Shown here: piece by piece, positions 1-5,924 of the stretch
Layout of the letters: every line of letters begins with the position of its first letter
Numbering within the stretch: position 1 is the first letter of the stretch
DNA from: Phycisphaerales bacterium
Lineage (GTDB): Bacteria; Planctomycetota; Phycisphaerae; Phycisphaerales; SM1A02
Assembly (NCBI GenBank): GCA_022447165.1
Contig: JAKVBR010000096.1
Coordinates: 1 to 6,476, forward strand
Direction of reading: 5' to 3'
Length of the DNA stretch: 6,476 bases
Translations under genes and position numbers: made by a program
The notes under the pieces: generated by a model
Databases searched by the model: none
Told to the model about the DNA's origin: nothing
Seen by the model: the letters and a program-made list of their open reading frames with translations, nothing else

Positions 1-1
1 G

Positions 2-121
2 TGCGCGCCAACGATAGCGGTAGAACTTGGCGAAGTTTCACGCATGCCATTTGTTGGTGAAATTGGATGCGAAAACAGCATTGTGGAAATGCTGAGCGAG
101 CATGCAAAGACAGATAAATAG
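2..121 (+). CDS. C-terminal fragment of an unidentified protein (5' end outside window)
   Basis: The second plus frame is open from the left edge to a TAG at 119-121 and gives 39 residues that begin CAPTIAVELGEV and end SEHAKTDK. The composition (many Glu and Val, charged hydrophilic tail) looks like a normal soluble C-terminus. The other two plus frames are closed by stops at about 13-15 and 58-60. One minus frame is also open across this stretch, so the strand is favoured rather than proven. The gene runs convergently toward the RRM gene. I do not recognise the family. The 'MPFVGEIGCE' stretch loosely recalls the end of MinD/Mrp-type P-loop ATPases, but that is too weak to call. Confidence 0.5.
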   Translation, partial: CAPTIAVELGEVSRMPFVGEIGCENSIVEMLSEHAKTDK

Positions 122-154
122 TTAATCAGTTTCATAGCGTAACGATGATAGCAA

Positions 155-172
155 AGCGGGATATTTACCGCT
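155..172 (-). terminator. Weak hairpin downstream of the RRM gene
   Basis: AGCGG at 155-159 pairs with CCGCT at 168-172 around an 8-nt AT-rich loop. Read on the minus strand it lies about 43 nt past the RRM stop and is followed by only TTTG, so it would be a poor intrinsic terminator. It sits between two convergent genes, where a terminator is expected, and nothing better is visible in 122-214. Confidence 0.2.
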
Positions 173-214
173 CTGAATCCACACACTTATGACTGAAAAA
201 GAGAAACTAAACTG

Positions 215-463
215 TTAAGTTCTTTTTGGAGTTGCTTCGCTGCACTTGATGGCTCTACCATCAATCTCTGCACCGTCGCACTCTTCAATTGCTTTTCTTG
301 CAGCATCGTCATCATTAAAAGTTACAAAACCAAAACCGCGTGAACGGCCAGTATTTTTGTCAGTAATAACAACTGCGTCAGATACTTCACCAAACTGCTC
401 AAAGTGAGCTTTCAGTGCGTCTGTATTTGTTCCCCAGCTAAGATTTCCTACGTACAATTTCAT
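215..463 (-). CDS. Small RNA-binding protein with one RRM domain
   Basis: This 82-residue protein is almost entirely one RNA recognition motif. RNP2 is LYVGNL at residues 3-8 and RNP1 is RGFGFVTF at 42-49. The aromatic residues that stack on RNA (Tyr4, Phe44, Phe46) are all present. The protein stops soon after the last beta strand with a short basic PKRT tail, and there is no glycine-rich extension. In bacteria such proteins (the cyanobacterial Rbp type, also found in other phyla) bind single-stranded RNA and several are cold-induced; that role is inferred here, not shown. The ATG at 461-463 has an AGGA Shine-Dalgarno 5 nt upstream. The gene is apparently monocistronic and divergent from the FG-GAP lipoprotein. 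The family call is firm; the RNA targets are unknown. Confidence 0.93.
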   Translation of the reverse strand: MKLYVGNLSWGTNTDALKAHFEQFGEVSDAVVITDKNTGRSRGFGFVTFNDDDAARKAIEECDGAEIDGRAIKCSEATPKRT

Positions 464-527
464 TTCTATCCTAACCCTTAAAAAACATTACGACCGCAGG
501 CATCGAATAACTCTCAAAACTCGTACA

Positions 528-545
528 ATTGGCTACCGGGCCAAT
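528..545. repeat. Inverted repeat in the divergent intergenic region
   Basis: ATTGGC (528-533) and GCCAAT (540-545) form a perfect 6-bp inverted repeat around the 6-nt centre TACCGG. It lies between two divergent genes, 64 nt upstream of the RRM start codon and 95 nt upstream of the lipoprotein start. It could be a dimeric-regulator operator or a hairpin in the RRM 5' leader. There is no U-run, so a terminator is unlikely. A 6-bp repeat can occur by chance. Confidence 0.3.
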
Positions 546-553
546 AACGAGGT

Positions 554-583
554 TTGGTGATTGTAAGAGTAAAAATAGATAAT
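554..583 (+). promoter_or_regulatory. Possible sigma-70-like promoter for the FG-GAP/TPR lipoprotein
   Basis: TTGGTG (554-559) and GATAAT (578-583) are separated by 18 nt in an AT-rich stretch and resemble -35 and -10 boxes. They would give a 5' leader of about 50 nt before the ATG at 641. The match is moderate and AT-rich DNA yields such pairs by chance. The rest of 464-640 holds no recognisable gene. Confidence 0.3.
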
Positions 584-640
584 GTGAAGAATTTGCAGAA
601 ATTCACTGATAAAACAGGGCTTTTTGAGCGATAAATCCAT

Positions 641-3352
641 ATGCAATTTAAGATTGTCCTTCTTTTTACGTGTTTTGTTCTATTTTCATGCTCTGAATCG
701 TCCCCGCAGGGCAGCACTGATGCATCCAAGACGCAGACGCAATTTTCTCGATGGGTACACATTGGTGAGGCCAAAGACCTTCTGAATCATCCCAGTATTG
801 CTCATGTGAAACTTGTAGATGTCAAGGGAGATGGAAACATAAGTGTGCTCGTGTGTGATGTCACGGAGCAGAAAGTGTCGTTGATTGAACAGTCCGATGA
901 TGGGTCATTTGTTGAGCGAACGATTCTAGATGAAGTAAAAGGACCAGTCCATGCTGAACTCGCTGACATGGACAGCGATGGCGACAATGATGTGCTCGTC
1001 GCAGCGATGGGAGTCATCCTTCCTTCGACTGCCTACTCGGGTCAAATCTACATTCTTGAAAATGATGGGGCGGGGACATTTCACGCTCATCTTATTGCTG
1101 ATAACACTGACAGAGTGACTGACGTTCGGGCAGGCGACTTCGATGGTGATGGCGATTTAGATATTGCATCTGCACAGTTCGGATACACGCAAGGCAAAGT
1201 CCGTTGGTATGAAAATGAAGGCAACTTTGAGTTTACGCCACATCATTTGATTGACCGAAGTGGTGCAATCCACTCACCTGTTGTTGATATAGACAATGAT
1301 GGTGATCTAGACATCATTGCACTGTTGAGTCAAGAGTGGGAAACGGTTGTTGCCTTTATCAACGATGGCAAGGGAAATTTTATGCCGGTCATTTTGCATG
1401 ATGTAGCTGACGCGGATTTCTCTTCTTCAGGGATTGCAGTTGCAGATTTGGATGGTGATGGGGACAGCGATGTTGTTTGGACAAATGGCGATGCATTTGT
1501 AGCAGTTGATTACAGGCCACTTCCAACGCATGGCTTGCAGTGGTTGGAGAATAAAGGGAATCTAGAGTTTGAGTTCCATCGCATCGGACAAATGGACGGG
1601 GCATACAGCCCTCGTGTCATTGACTTTGATGGAGATGGTGACCAAGACATCATTACAGTTTCGGAGTTTGCTTACTGGGATGATCCAAATGCAGTTAGTT
1701 TGAGGTTGTGGTCACAAGAAGAAGACGGTTCATTTACACCTTACAACCTTGCGAAAACACCAACCCATCTTGTCACTTGTGATGTCGGAGATATCGACGG
1801 AGACGGAACGATGGACATTGTTGCTGGAGGCATGGCGCTCTATCCACCCTTTGAAGATATCGAGCGAGTTATTGTCTGGAATAACCCACTTCAAACGACA
1901 CATAACGCCGCTAATATCAGTGAAGGGTTTGTGATTAGTCTGGGCGTCGCAGACGGCGAAAATGGGATGATAATGCAGTCTAATGGATTAAATCCTGAAG
2001 ACTTTTATGTAAAGGCAATTGAACAAAATCCAGATGAACCAAAGTGGCCGTACCTGCTTGGGATTTACAAATTGTCAGAGGGAAGCAGCGATGAAGCGCT
2101 TAACTTATTCTTGCAAGCGAGTACACTTACGAGTGAGTATGCTCCGCTTCAAATCCGCTTAGGAGAATTGTATGCAGGTAGTGGAAACATCGACGAAGCA
2201 AAACATTTCTTGAGAAAAGCAGAGTCGGATTATGCAAAAACGGTACTCGCTCAATTGTTGTTTGATGAAGGTGAATATCAGCAAGCAATTGACACTTTAA
2301 GTCAAACGTCTCATCCTAACGCTCAAAATTTACTGTTACTGATTCGTGCTCAATCAGAAGGCGAATCCATGGTGATTGAGAATGCTTTTGACATGGGACT
2401 ACAAATGGATGACCCTTGGAAAAAGGAAATGGAGTCCCATTGTATTTCTACGCCAATGCTCATTACACTTGCTCAAACTGCAGTCATTAACAACGATTTA
2501 GACGAAGCAACCTCGTTACTTAACAAGGCAATACTGAAGGATGCCACTAACTGTGATGCTAGGCTTGGGCTTGCAAACATACTGCTTCATCCAGCAAGGG
2601 TGTCGCCAGAATATATTCAACTTGCATTAAACCATCTTGAGAGAGGGTTAATCAGTGAACCGGACCATCTCATGGCAAGATCAAAGTACGCATGGGCGCT
2701 CTATCTCGCGCAAAAGCCAAATGAAGCAAGGAATGAGTGGAACAAGATTTTAGCCGTGGAGCCAAATCACGGGCCTTCATTGACAAATCTTGCTCAACTT
2801 GAATTGCAGTTAAACAATAATCAGCGAGCATATGAGTTGTACATCAAGTCATTCCAGATTCCTGATGACGCGCCATTCTCACTGTCCAAAGATAAAAAGC
2901 TTAGATCAGCAGTGTATTATCGCTTTGCAATTGTTGCTAAACGATTAAAGAGGATTGCTGAAGCAGAGCGCGCCTTGATTGATGCTATTGAACTTGACTC
3001 AGAGAATGCAACTTATTTGTTTGAACTTGGCAATCTTTACATTGGAACAAAATCCTATGCTCAAGCCGAACTGTTTTTGCTCAAAGCAGTTCAGCTTGAC
3101 GCTGAAAATGCAATGCTTAACACGGCAATTGGTTACATGCGATACAGCCAATCAAGATTCCCAGAAGCTTTGGAGTATTTTCAAAAATCGATTTCAATCG
3201 ATTCGTCAAAGGCATTAACGTGGTATCACCTTGCAAACACACAACGCTTATTAGGAATGAAAGAAGACTCGCTTCAAAGTATTGGTATTGCGCTCAAACT
3301 TCAACCTAATTTTCAAGCCGCGAAGCAACTGCTTAATGAGATGACACGTTAG
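641..3352 (+). CDS. Predicted lipoprotein with seven FG-GAP/VCBS repeats and a C-terminal TPR array
   Basis: The 903-residue product starts with a lipoprotein signal peptide: a basic residue, a hydrophobic core and the lipobox LFSC, with the acylated Cys at 17. Residues about 45-415 carry seven FG-GAP/VCBS repeats with DxDxDGxxD-type calcium loops near 60, 109, 166, 216, 269, 328 and 384. The 49-59 residue spacing fits a seven-bladed beta-propeller. The first loop (DVKGDGNIS) is degenerate. From about 450 to the end the protein is alpha-helical with tandem TPR-like units, clearest at 674-709 and 757-890. The domain order suggests a membrane-anchored extracytoplasmic binding or scaffold protein; the ligand is unknown. 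No ASPIC/UnbV domain, which often follows FG-GAP repeats in related architectures, is evident. The ATG at 641 is chosen because an in-frame TAA at 632-634 lies just before it and it alone keeps the signal peptide. The Shine-Dalgarno is weak. Confidence 0.9.
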   Translation: MQFKIVLLFTCFVLFSCSESSPQGSTDASKTQTQFSRWVHIGEAKDLLNHPSIAHVKLVDVKGDGNISVLVCDVTEQKVSLIEQSDDGSFVERTILDEVKGPVHAELADMDSDGDNDVLVAAMGVILPSTAYSGQIYILENDGAGTFHAHLIADNTDRVTDVRAGDFDGDGDLDIASAQFGYTQGKVRWYENEGNFEFTPHHLIDRSGAIHSPVVDIDNDGDLDIIALLSQEWETVVAFINDGKGNFMPVILHDVADADFSSSGIAVADLDGDGDSDVVWTNGDAFVAVDYRPLPTHGLQWLENKGNLEFEFHRIGQMDGAYSPRVIDFDGDGDQDIITVSEFAYWDDPNAVSLRLWSQEEDGSFTPYNLAKTPTHLVTCDVGDIDGDGTMDIVAGGMALYPPFEDIERVIVWNNPLQTTHNAANISEGFVISLGVADGENGMIMQSNGLNPEDFYVKAIEQNPDEPKWPYLLGIYKLSEGSSDEALNLFLQASTLTSEYAPLQIRLGELYAGSGNIDEAKHFLRKAESDYAKTVLAQLLFDEGEYQQAIDTLSQTSHPNAQNLLLLIRAQSEGESMVIENAFDMGLQMDDPWKKEMESHCISTPMLITLAQTAVINNDLDEATSLLNKAILKDATNCDARLGLANILLHPARVSPEYIQLALNHLERGLISEPDHLMARSKYAWALYLAQKPNEARNEWNKILAVEPNHGPSLTNLAQLELQLNNNQRAYELYIKSFQIPDDAPFSLSKDKKLRSAVYYRFAIVAKRLKRIAEAERALIDAIELDSENATYLFELGNLYIGTKSYAQAELFLLKAVQLDAENAMLNTAIGYMRYSQSRFPEALEYFQKSISIDSSKALTWYHLANTQRLLGMKEDSLQSIGIALKLQPNFQAAKQLLNEMTR

Positions 3353-3741
3353 CAGGTGATTGAATTGAATAAACTTGGTTCGTATTCAAACTCTTGAGCA
3401 ATCGTGTTATCCTCATTCATGATGAGTATTTTTGGTTTATGAGTTTCATACTCGTCATCGTGAAGTTGAGCCCAATGCATGATAATAACCTTGTCGCCAA
3501 CATTAGCTAAATGGGCAGCAGCGCCATTGATGCCAATGATTCCTGAACCGGGCTCACCCTCGAAAACATATGTTTCAAATCGAGCGCCAGTTTCACAGTT
3601 TGCAACGAGAATTGCATCGCTTGCACGCATGCCACATCGTTTCAATATATCTGTATCGATTGTTAGCGAGCCAGAATAGTCTGGTCGAGCTTCCGTTACT
3701 ACGGCTTGGTGAATCTTGCTATGTAGTACCTTGCGAATCAT
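3349..3741 (-). CDS. panD: Aspartate 1-decarboxylase (pyruvoyl-dependent)
   Basis: PanD converts L-aspartate to beta-alanine and CO2, the beta-alanine branch of pantothenate and coenzyme A synthesis, in the cytoplasm. The 130-residue proenzyme matches E. coli PanD residue for residue at the key sites: Lys9, Tyr22, the Gly24-Ser25 self-cleavage site (Ser25 becomes the pyruvoyl group), Arg54, Thr57, Tyr58 and the NGAAAH loop from Asn72. The ATG at 3741 is chosen because it places cleavage exactly at 24/25 and has an AGAGG ribosome site 8 nt upstream. A GTG 7 codons further upstream (3760-3762) is in frame but would bury that ribosome site in coding sequence. The gene lies 33 nt downstream of the MscS-like gene on the same strand, so the two are probably co-transcribed. 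Its stop overlaps the convergent lipoprotein gene by 4 bp. Confidence 0.96.
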   Translation of the reverse strand: MIRKVLHSKIHQAVVTEARPDYSGSLTIDTDILKRCGMRASDAILVANCETGARFETYVFEGEPGSGIIGINGAAAHLANVGDKVIIMHWAQLHDDEYETHKPKILIMNEDNTIAQEFEYEPSLFNSITC

Positions 3742-3749
3742 TTGAAAAA

Positions 3750-3756
3750 CCTCTTC
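3750..3756 (-). promoter_or_regulatory. Ribosome binding site that sets the panD start
   Basis: On the minus strand this reads GAAGAGG, followed by 8 nt (TTTTTCAA) and the ATG at 3741-3739. It favours the 130-residue PanD over the longer in-frame reading from a GTG at 3762. Confidence 0.7.
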
Positions 3757-3774
3757 GAACACTACATTTTAGCG

Positions 3775-4533
3775 TTATTCGCCGCTTATGTCTGTCTTCG
3801 ATTTCTTGATTTCGCTGCTATTAAAAATCGCGTTTGGAACATACATTGCCTCTCCATCTTCAGTTTCGAGCCATGTGGCATAAAGGCCAATTTTTGTAAC
3901 TTTGCCGTTGATTTTTGACCCTGACTCAATTTGATCACCAACTCCAAATGGTCTGTTAAACATGATGAGTAGTCCGCCAAAAAAGTTTGAGATGACGTCT
4001 TTTGATGCAAATGCAAATGCGGCACCACCTATTCCGCCGACAGTGATGATTGCGCTCATATTCATGCCTACGGATTGCATGACAACAATACATCCAACTA
4101 TCCAGGTGAGTACTACGCTAATGCTAGATAACGCTTGAATTGCTGTTGGGTCAAAGTCTGACTCGTGTTGCCAAGATTCGATCATCGAACTAAATGTGCG
4201 AATAAGTCGGCTGATAAACCATGTGACCATTAGCACAACGAATGCAATCCGCTTCAATGCAATCATGTCAATGATTCCATACACCTTATCACCAACTGGG
4301 ATTGTGAATTCGACGTTAAATGTGCCAGCCATTACTGCGTTTTGAATAGCGATTGAAATTGCAACAACCCAGATCGTCAAACTCAGAGGGAGAGGAAGTG
4401 ATTTGCTAATAGCAGTTCGCAATTCTCCAAGGACACCTGTACCACCTTTGCCAAACACAGTGATAATGAAGGTGGTCACAATTTGTGTAATTAATGCAAC
4501 AAACAAGGGCATGACTATTTTTGTAAGATCCAT
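3775..4533 (-). CDS. MscS-family mechanosensitive channel, C-terminally short
   Basis: MscS channels open under membrane tension to release solutes during hypo-osmotic shock. This 252-residue protein has hydrophobic segments near residues 7-28, 48-70, 88-110 and 136-156. The pore-lining segment follows (about 160-195), with the Gly/Ala-rich GGIGGAAFAFASKDVISNFF run and then MFNRPFGVGD, which matches the TM3/beta-domain boundary of MscS. The beta domain continues to YVPNAIFNSSEI near 231-241. The protein stops about 10 residues later, so the C-terminal alpha/beta part of the cytosolic vestibule (roughly 100 residues in E. coli MscS) is missing. Only 33 nt separate the TAA from panD, and no continuation is visible there. 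The ATG at 4533 has AGGA 7 nt upstream. It may be a real minimal channel or a degraded one; the rest of the frame is intact. Confidence 0.85.
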   Translation of the reverse strand: MDLTKIVMPLFVALITQIVTTFIITVFGKGGTGVLGELRTAISKSLPLPLSLTIWVVAISIAIQNAVMAGTFNVEFTIPVGDKVYGIIDMIALKRIAFVVLMVTWFISRLIRTFSSMIESWQHESDFDPTAIQALSSISVVLTWIVGCIVVMQSVGMNMSAIITVGGIGGAAFAFASKDVISNFFGGLLIMFNRPFGVGDQIESGSKINGKVTKIGLYATWLETEDGEAMYVPNAIFNSSEIKKSKTDISGE

Positions 4534-4561
4534 GCCTTCATCCTAGCAAAAGCCCCCTGAA

Positions 4562-4584
4562 CTTGGAAGGAATCTAAGTCCAAG
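4562..4584. repeat. 6-bp inverted repeat upstream of mscS
   Basis: CTTGGA (4562-4567) and TCCAAG (4579-4584) pair perfectly around an 11-nt loop, 29 nt before the mscS-like start codon. Flanking CCC (4555-4557) and GGG (4585-4587) could extend it past a 4-nt bulge. Its place just upstream of the start suggests an operator or leader hairpin, but this is inference. Confidence 0.3.
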
Positions 4585-4615
4585 GGGACCCATTAAAATC
4601 TCAAATTGTTGAGTT

Positions 4616-4677
4616 AAGATATTTTGGTGGTTTGCTCGTAGAGCAAACTGCAGGACTACTAAACATTCCAATATCTT
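4616..4677. repeat. Nested inverted repeats forming a long imperfect stem-loop
   Basis: The outer arms AAGATATT (4616-4623) and AATATCTT (4670-4677) are perfectly complementary over 8 bp. After a 2-nt bulge, GG (4626-4627) can pair with CC (4668-4669). Inside lies a second perfect hairpin: GTTTGCTC (4630-4637), loop GTA, GAGCAAAC (4641-4648). Two 8-bp stems nested in 62 nt of non-coding DNA are unlikely by chance. Candidate roles are a structured mRNA leader or 3' end, a small RNA, or a palindromic element. There is no U-run right after it on either strand, so a simple terminator is not favoured. Confidence 0.55.
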
Positions 4678-4734
4678 CGCTTCATCGTCATTGGCGAGCA
4701 GCCAAGGAACGCTAAGCAGGATTCATGCGTTGCA

Positions 4735-5310
4735 TTAATGTAGTGCGTTAATCACGCGGACAATTTCTTTTGCTTGAGATTGGACAGCGTTGTTCAATCC
4801 TTCATCTTTGACAGACTCTTCGTCAACAAGGTTAGTTCCTGCGTTTCCCACTGCGACTTGGTTCGGTAAAACTAATGTTCCGATGCTCGCGAGAATGACG
4901 CGGAGGTGATGCAGTCCTCTAAGTCCGCCAAGCCCACCTGGGGACGCTGCCATGATGCCTGCGATTTTGCCATCGAAGCAAGCCATGCGTGGGTCGTCGT
5001 TGTAGGGCCTGCTCATCCAATCGATTGTGTTTTTTAAGATTCCCGTGAGCGAGCCGTTGTATTCAGGGCTTGCGAGAAGAAAACCATTGTGTGATTTCAT
5101 AAGTTCTTTAAATGCGATGACTTCATCGGGCATGCCATTTGTTGCTTCCCAATCTGGGCAATACAGTGGCATGGGAAACTCCGCAAGGTTTGCAACGGTT
5201 ACTTCTGCACCAGCCTGCTCTGCATACTTCGCCGCAATTGTCACAAGGCGTTGGTTGATGGAGCCGTCGCGTGTGCTTCCTGAAAATGCGAGAACTTTTG
5301 GTGTGATCAT
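4735..5310 (-). CDS. NADPH-dependent FMN reductase family flavoprotein
   Basis: The 191-residue protein has the flavodoxin-like fold of the NADPH-dependent FMN reductase family, which includes quinone, azo-dye and chromate reductases. Near the N-terminus, FSGSTRDGSINQRL (9-22) is the FMN-phosphate loop. The family signature SPEYNGSLTGILKNTIDW lies at 81-98, and a glycine-rich SPGGLGGLRG segment at 123-132 contacts the flavin in relatives. The length is typical and there is no signal peptide, so it is a cytosolic enzyme transferring electrons from NAD(P)H to FMN or quinones; the actual substrate cannot be read. The ATG overlaps the stop of the upstream PAP2 gene (ATGA), and an AAAGGA ribosome site lies 10 nt upstream. 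It is the last gene of the three-gene operon. Confidence 0.93.
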   Translation of the reverse strand: MITPKVLAFSGSTRDGSINQRLVTIAAKYAEQAGAEVTVANLAEFPMPLYCPDWEATNGMPDEVIAFKELMKSHNGFLLASPEYNGSLTGILKNTIDWMSRPYNDDPRMACFDGKIAGIMAASPGGLGGLRGLHHLRVILASIGTLVLPNQVAVGNAGTNLVDEESVKDEGLNNAVQSQAKEIVRVINALH

Positions 5311-5924
5311 GTTGCAAATTTCCTTTGTAATGCGGGGTATGCTGTGGTTATTGTAATCGCAAACAGGGCAAGGCCGCTAAGGGCGCAAATGAGATGGTGT
5401 TCGTGAACGAACATTGTTGAGATGGAGACGAGTACTGCCCAAAAGTATGTCATCCATTTGAAGGTGCGTGACTTATTTTGAGTAACGATGAATGCAATCG
5501 TAAAGACATACGCGACATGTAACGAGGGCGCGTGGTTCCAAAGCGAGATGTGCTTTGTACCAAGCGGATTGAATAGCGTCTGTCCCCAAATGCCTCCATC
5601 AAGTGTGTTTTCGTACCCGGTTGCGATGGGTATTAAGACAAAGAAGGGGGCAGCGATGAGTGTTTGTGCAATGAGGGTGAGGGCAGGTGCCATCGCTTCT
5701 TTCCAATTGTTAAACCAGAGAGGAAATAGGGTGACTGCTAAGTCAAGCGAAAAGTAGATGGGTACAGCGAGCCAGAGGAAAGGGATATTGCGTTCCCAAT
5801 CGAAGTAAAGTGGGTAGCGAGTTGCTTGCATGCCACTGAGTTCATGTGACACCGTCCAAATGATAAAGAACGCGATGGTGAAACCAATCGCTACCCAAAT
5901 GGTGCTCGCCTTGTCTTTCGTCAT
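5307..5924 (-). CDS. PAP2-superfamily (IPC synthase-like) integral membrane protein
   Basis: This is a 205-residue polytopic membrane protein with hydrophobic segments near 8-28, 47-66, 78-103, 137-148, 158-173 and 181-197. The PAP2 signature PSLH lies at 133-136 (preceded by NHA). A second block, SISTMFVHEHHLICALSG, lies at 167-184. In the PAP2_3/inositol phosphorylceramide synthase-like branch this block is usually ST...QHYxxDxxxG. Here His176 is kept but the position of the catalytic Asp is Cys180 (codon TGC, 5387-5385). The family moves phosphate or phospho-head groups on lipids at the membrane; the missing Asp makes activity uncertain. The start overlaps the cyclophilin stop by one base (TAATG) and the stop overlaps the FMN reductase start, so translation is likely coupled. 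The family call is fair; the function is unknown. Confidence 0.8.
   Translation of the reverse strand: MTKDKASTIWVAIGFTIAFFIIWTVSHELSGMQATRYPLYFDWERNIPFLWLAVPIYFSLDLAVTLFPLWFNNWKEAMAPALTLIAQTLIAAPFFVLIPIATGYENTLDGGIWGQTLFNPLGTKHISLWNHAPSLHVAYVFTIAFIVTQNKSRTFKWMTYFWAVLVSISTMFVHEHHLICALSGLALFAITITTAYPALQRKFAT

Larger units (their letters stand above)
4534..4734 (-). other. Non-coding intergenic region rich in inverted repeats
   Basis: This 201-bp gap lies between the FMN reductase stop and the mscS-like start on the minus strand. It should hold the end of the upstream operon transcript and the promoter of mscS-panD. It contains several perfect inverted repeats: TTGGC/GCCAA (4691-4695/4701-4705), the nested pair at 4616-4677, CTCAA/TTGAG (4600-4604/4609-4613) and CTTGGA/TCCAAG (4562-4567/4579-4584). 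None is followed by a convincing U-run. I see no credible coding sequence longer than about 10 codons. Confidence 0.6.

Noticed and set aside
514..774. Minus-strand 86-codon open frame over the divergent intergenic region and the lipoprotein start
   Set aside because: It is antisense to a well-supported signal peptide, shows no domain-like composition and covers the divergent promoter region.
1389..1604. Minus-strand 71-codon open frame (and a similar one at 802-1017) inside the FG-GAP region
   Set aside because: These are antisense shadows of the repeated Asp/Gly codons; the composition is low-complexity and no homology is recognisable.
3742..3762. Upstream GTG start for panD giving a 137-residue protein
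   Set aside because: It would move the self-cleavage site away from the standard Gly24-Ser25 position and put the strong AGAGG ribosome site inside the coding region.
4659..4691. A 10-codon minus-strand reading (MTMKRRYWNV) just before the inner hairpin, like an attenuator leader peptide
   Set aside because: There is no Shine-Dalgarno, the start lies in another hairpin arm, no run of one regulatory amino acid is present, and the downstream gene is not a biosynthetic attenuation target.
4608..4705. Integron attC-like site, prompted by GTTGAGT (4608-4614) matching the GTTRRRY core and by the nearby palindromes
   Set aside because: No partner RYYYAAC core is in the right place, no second attC site or integrase is seen, and the flanking genes are ordinary chromosomal genes.
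5027..5356. Plus-strand 109-codon open frame opposite the FMN reductase
   Set aside because: It is a mirror frame of a clear flavoprotein gene and has no recognisable domain of its own.
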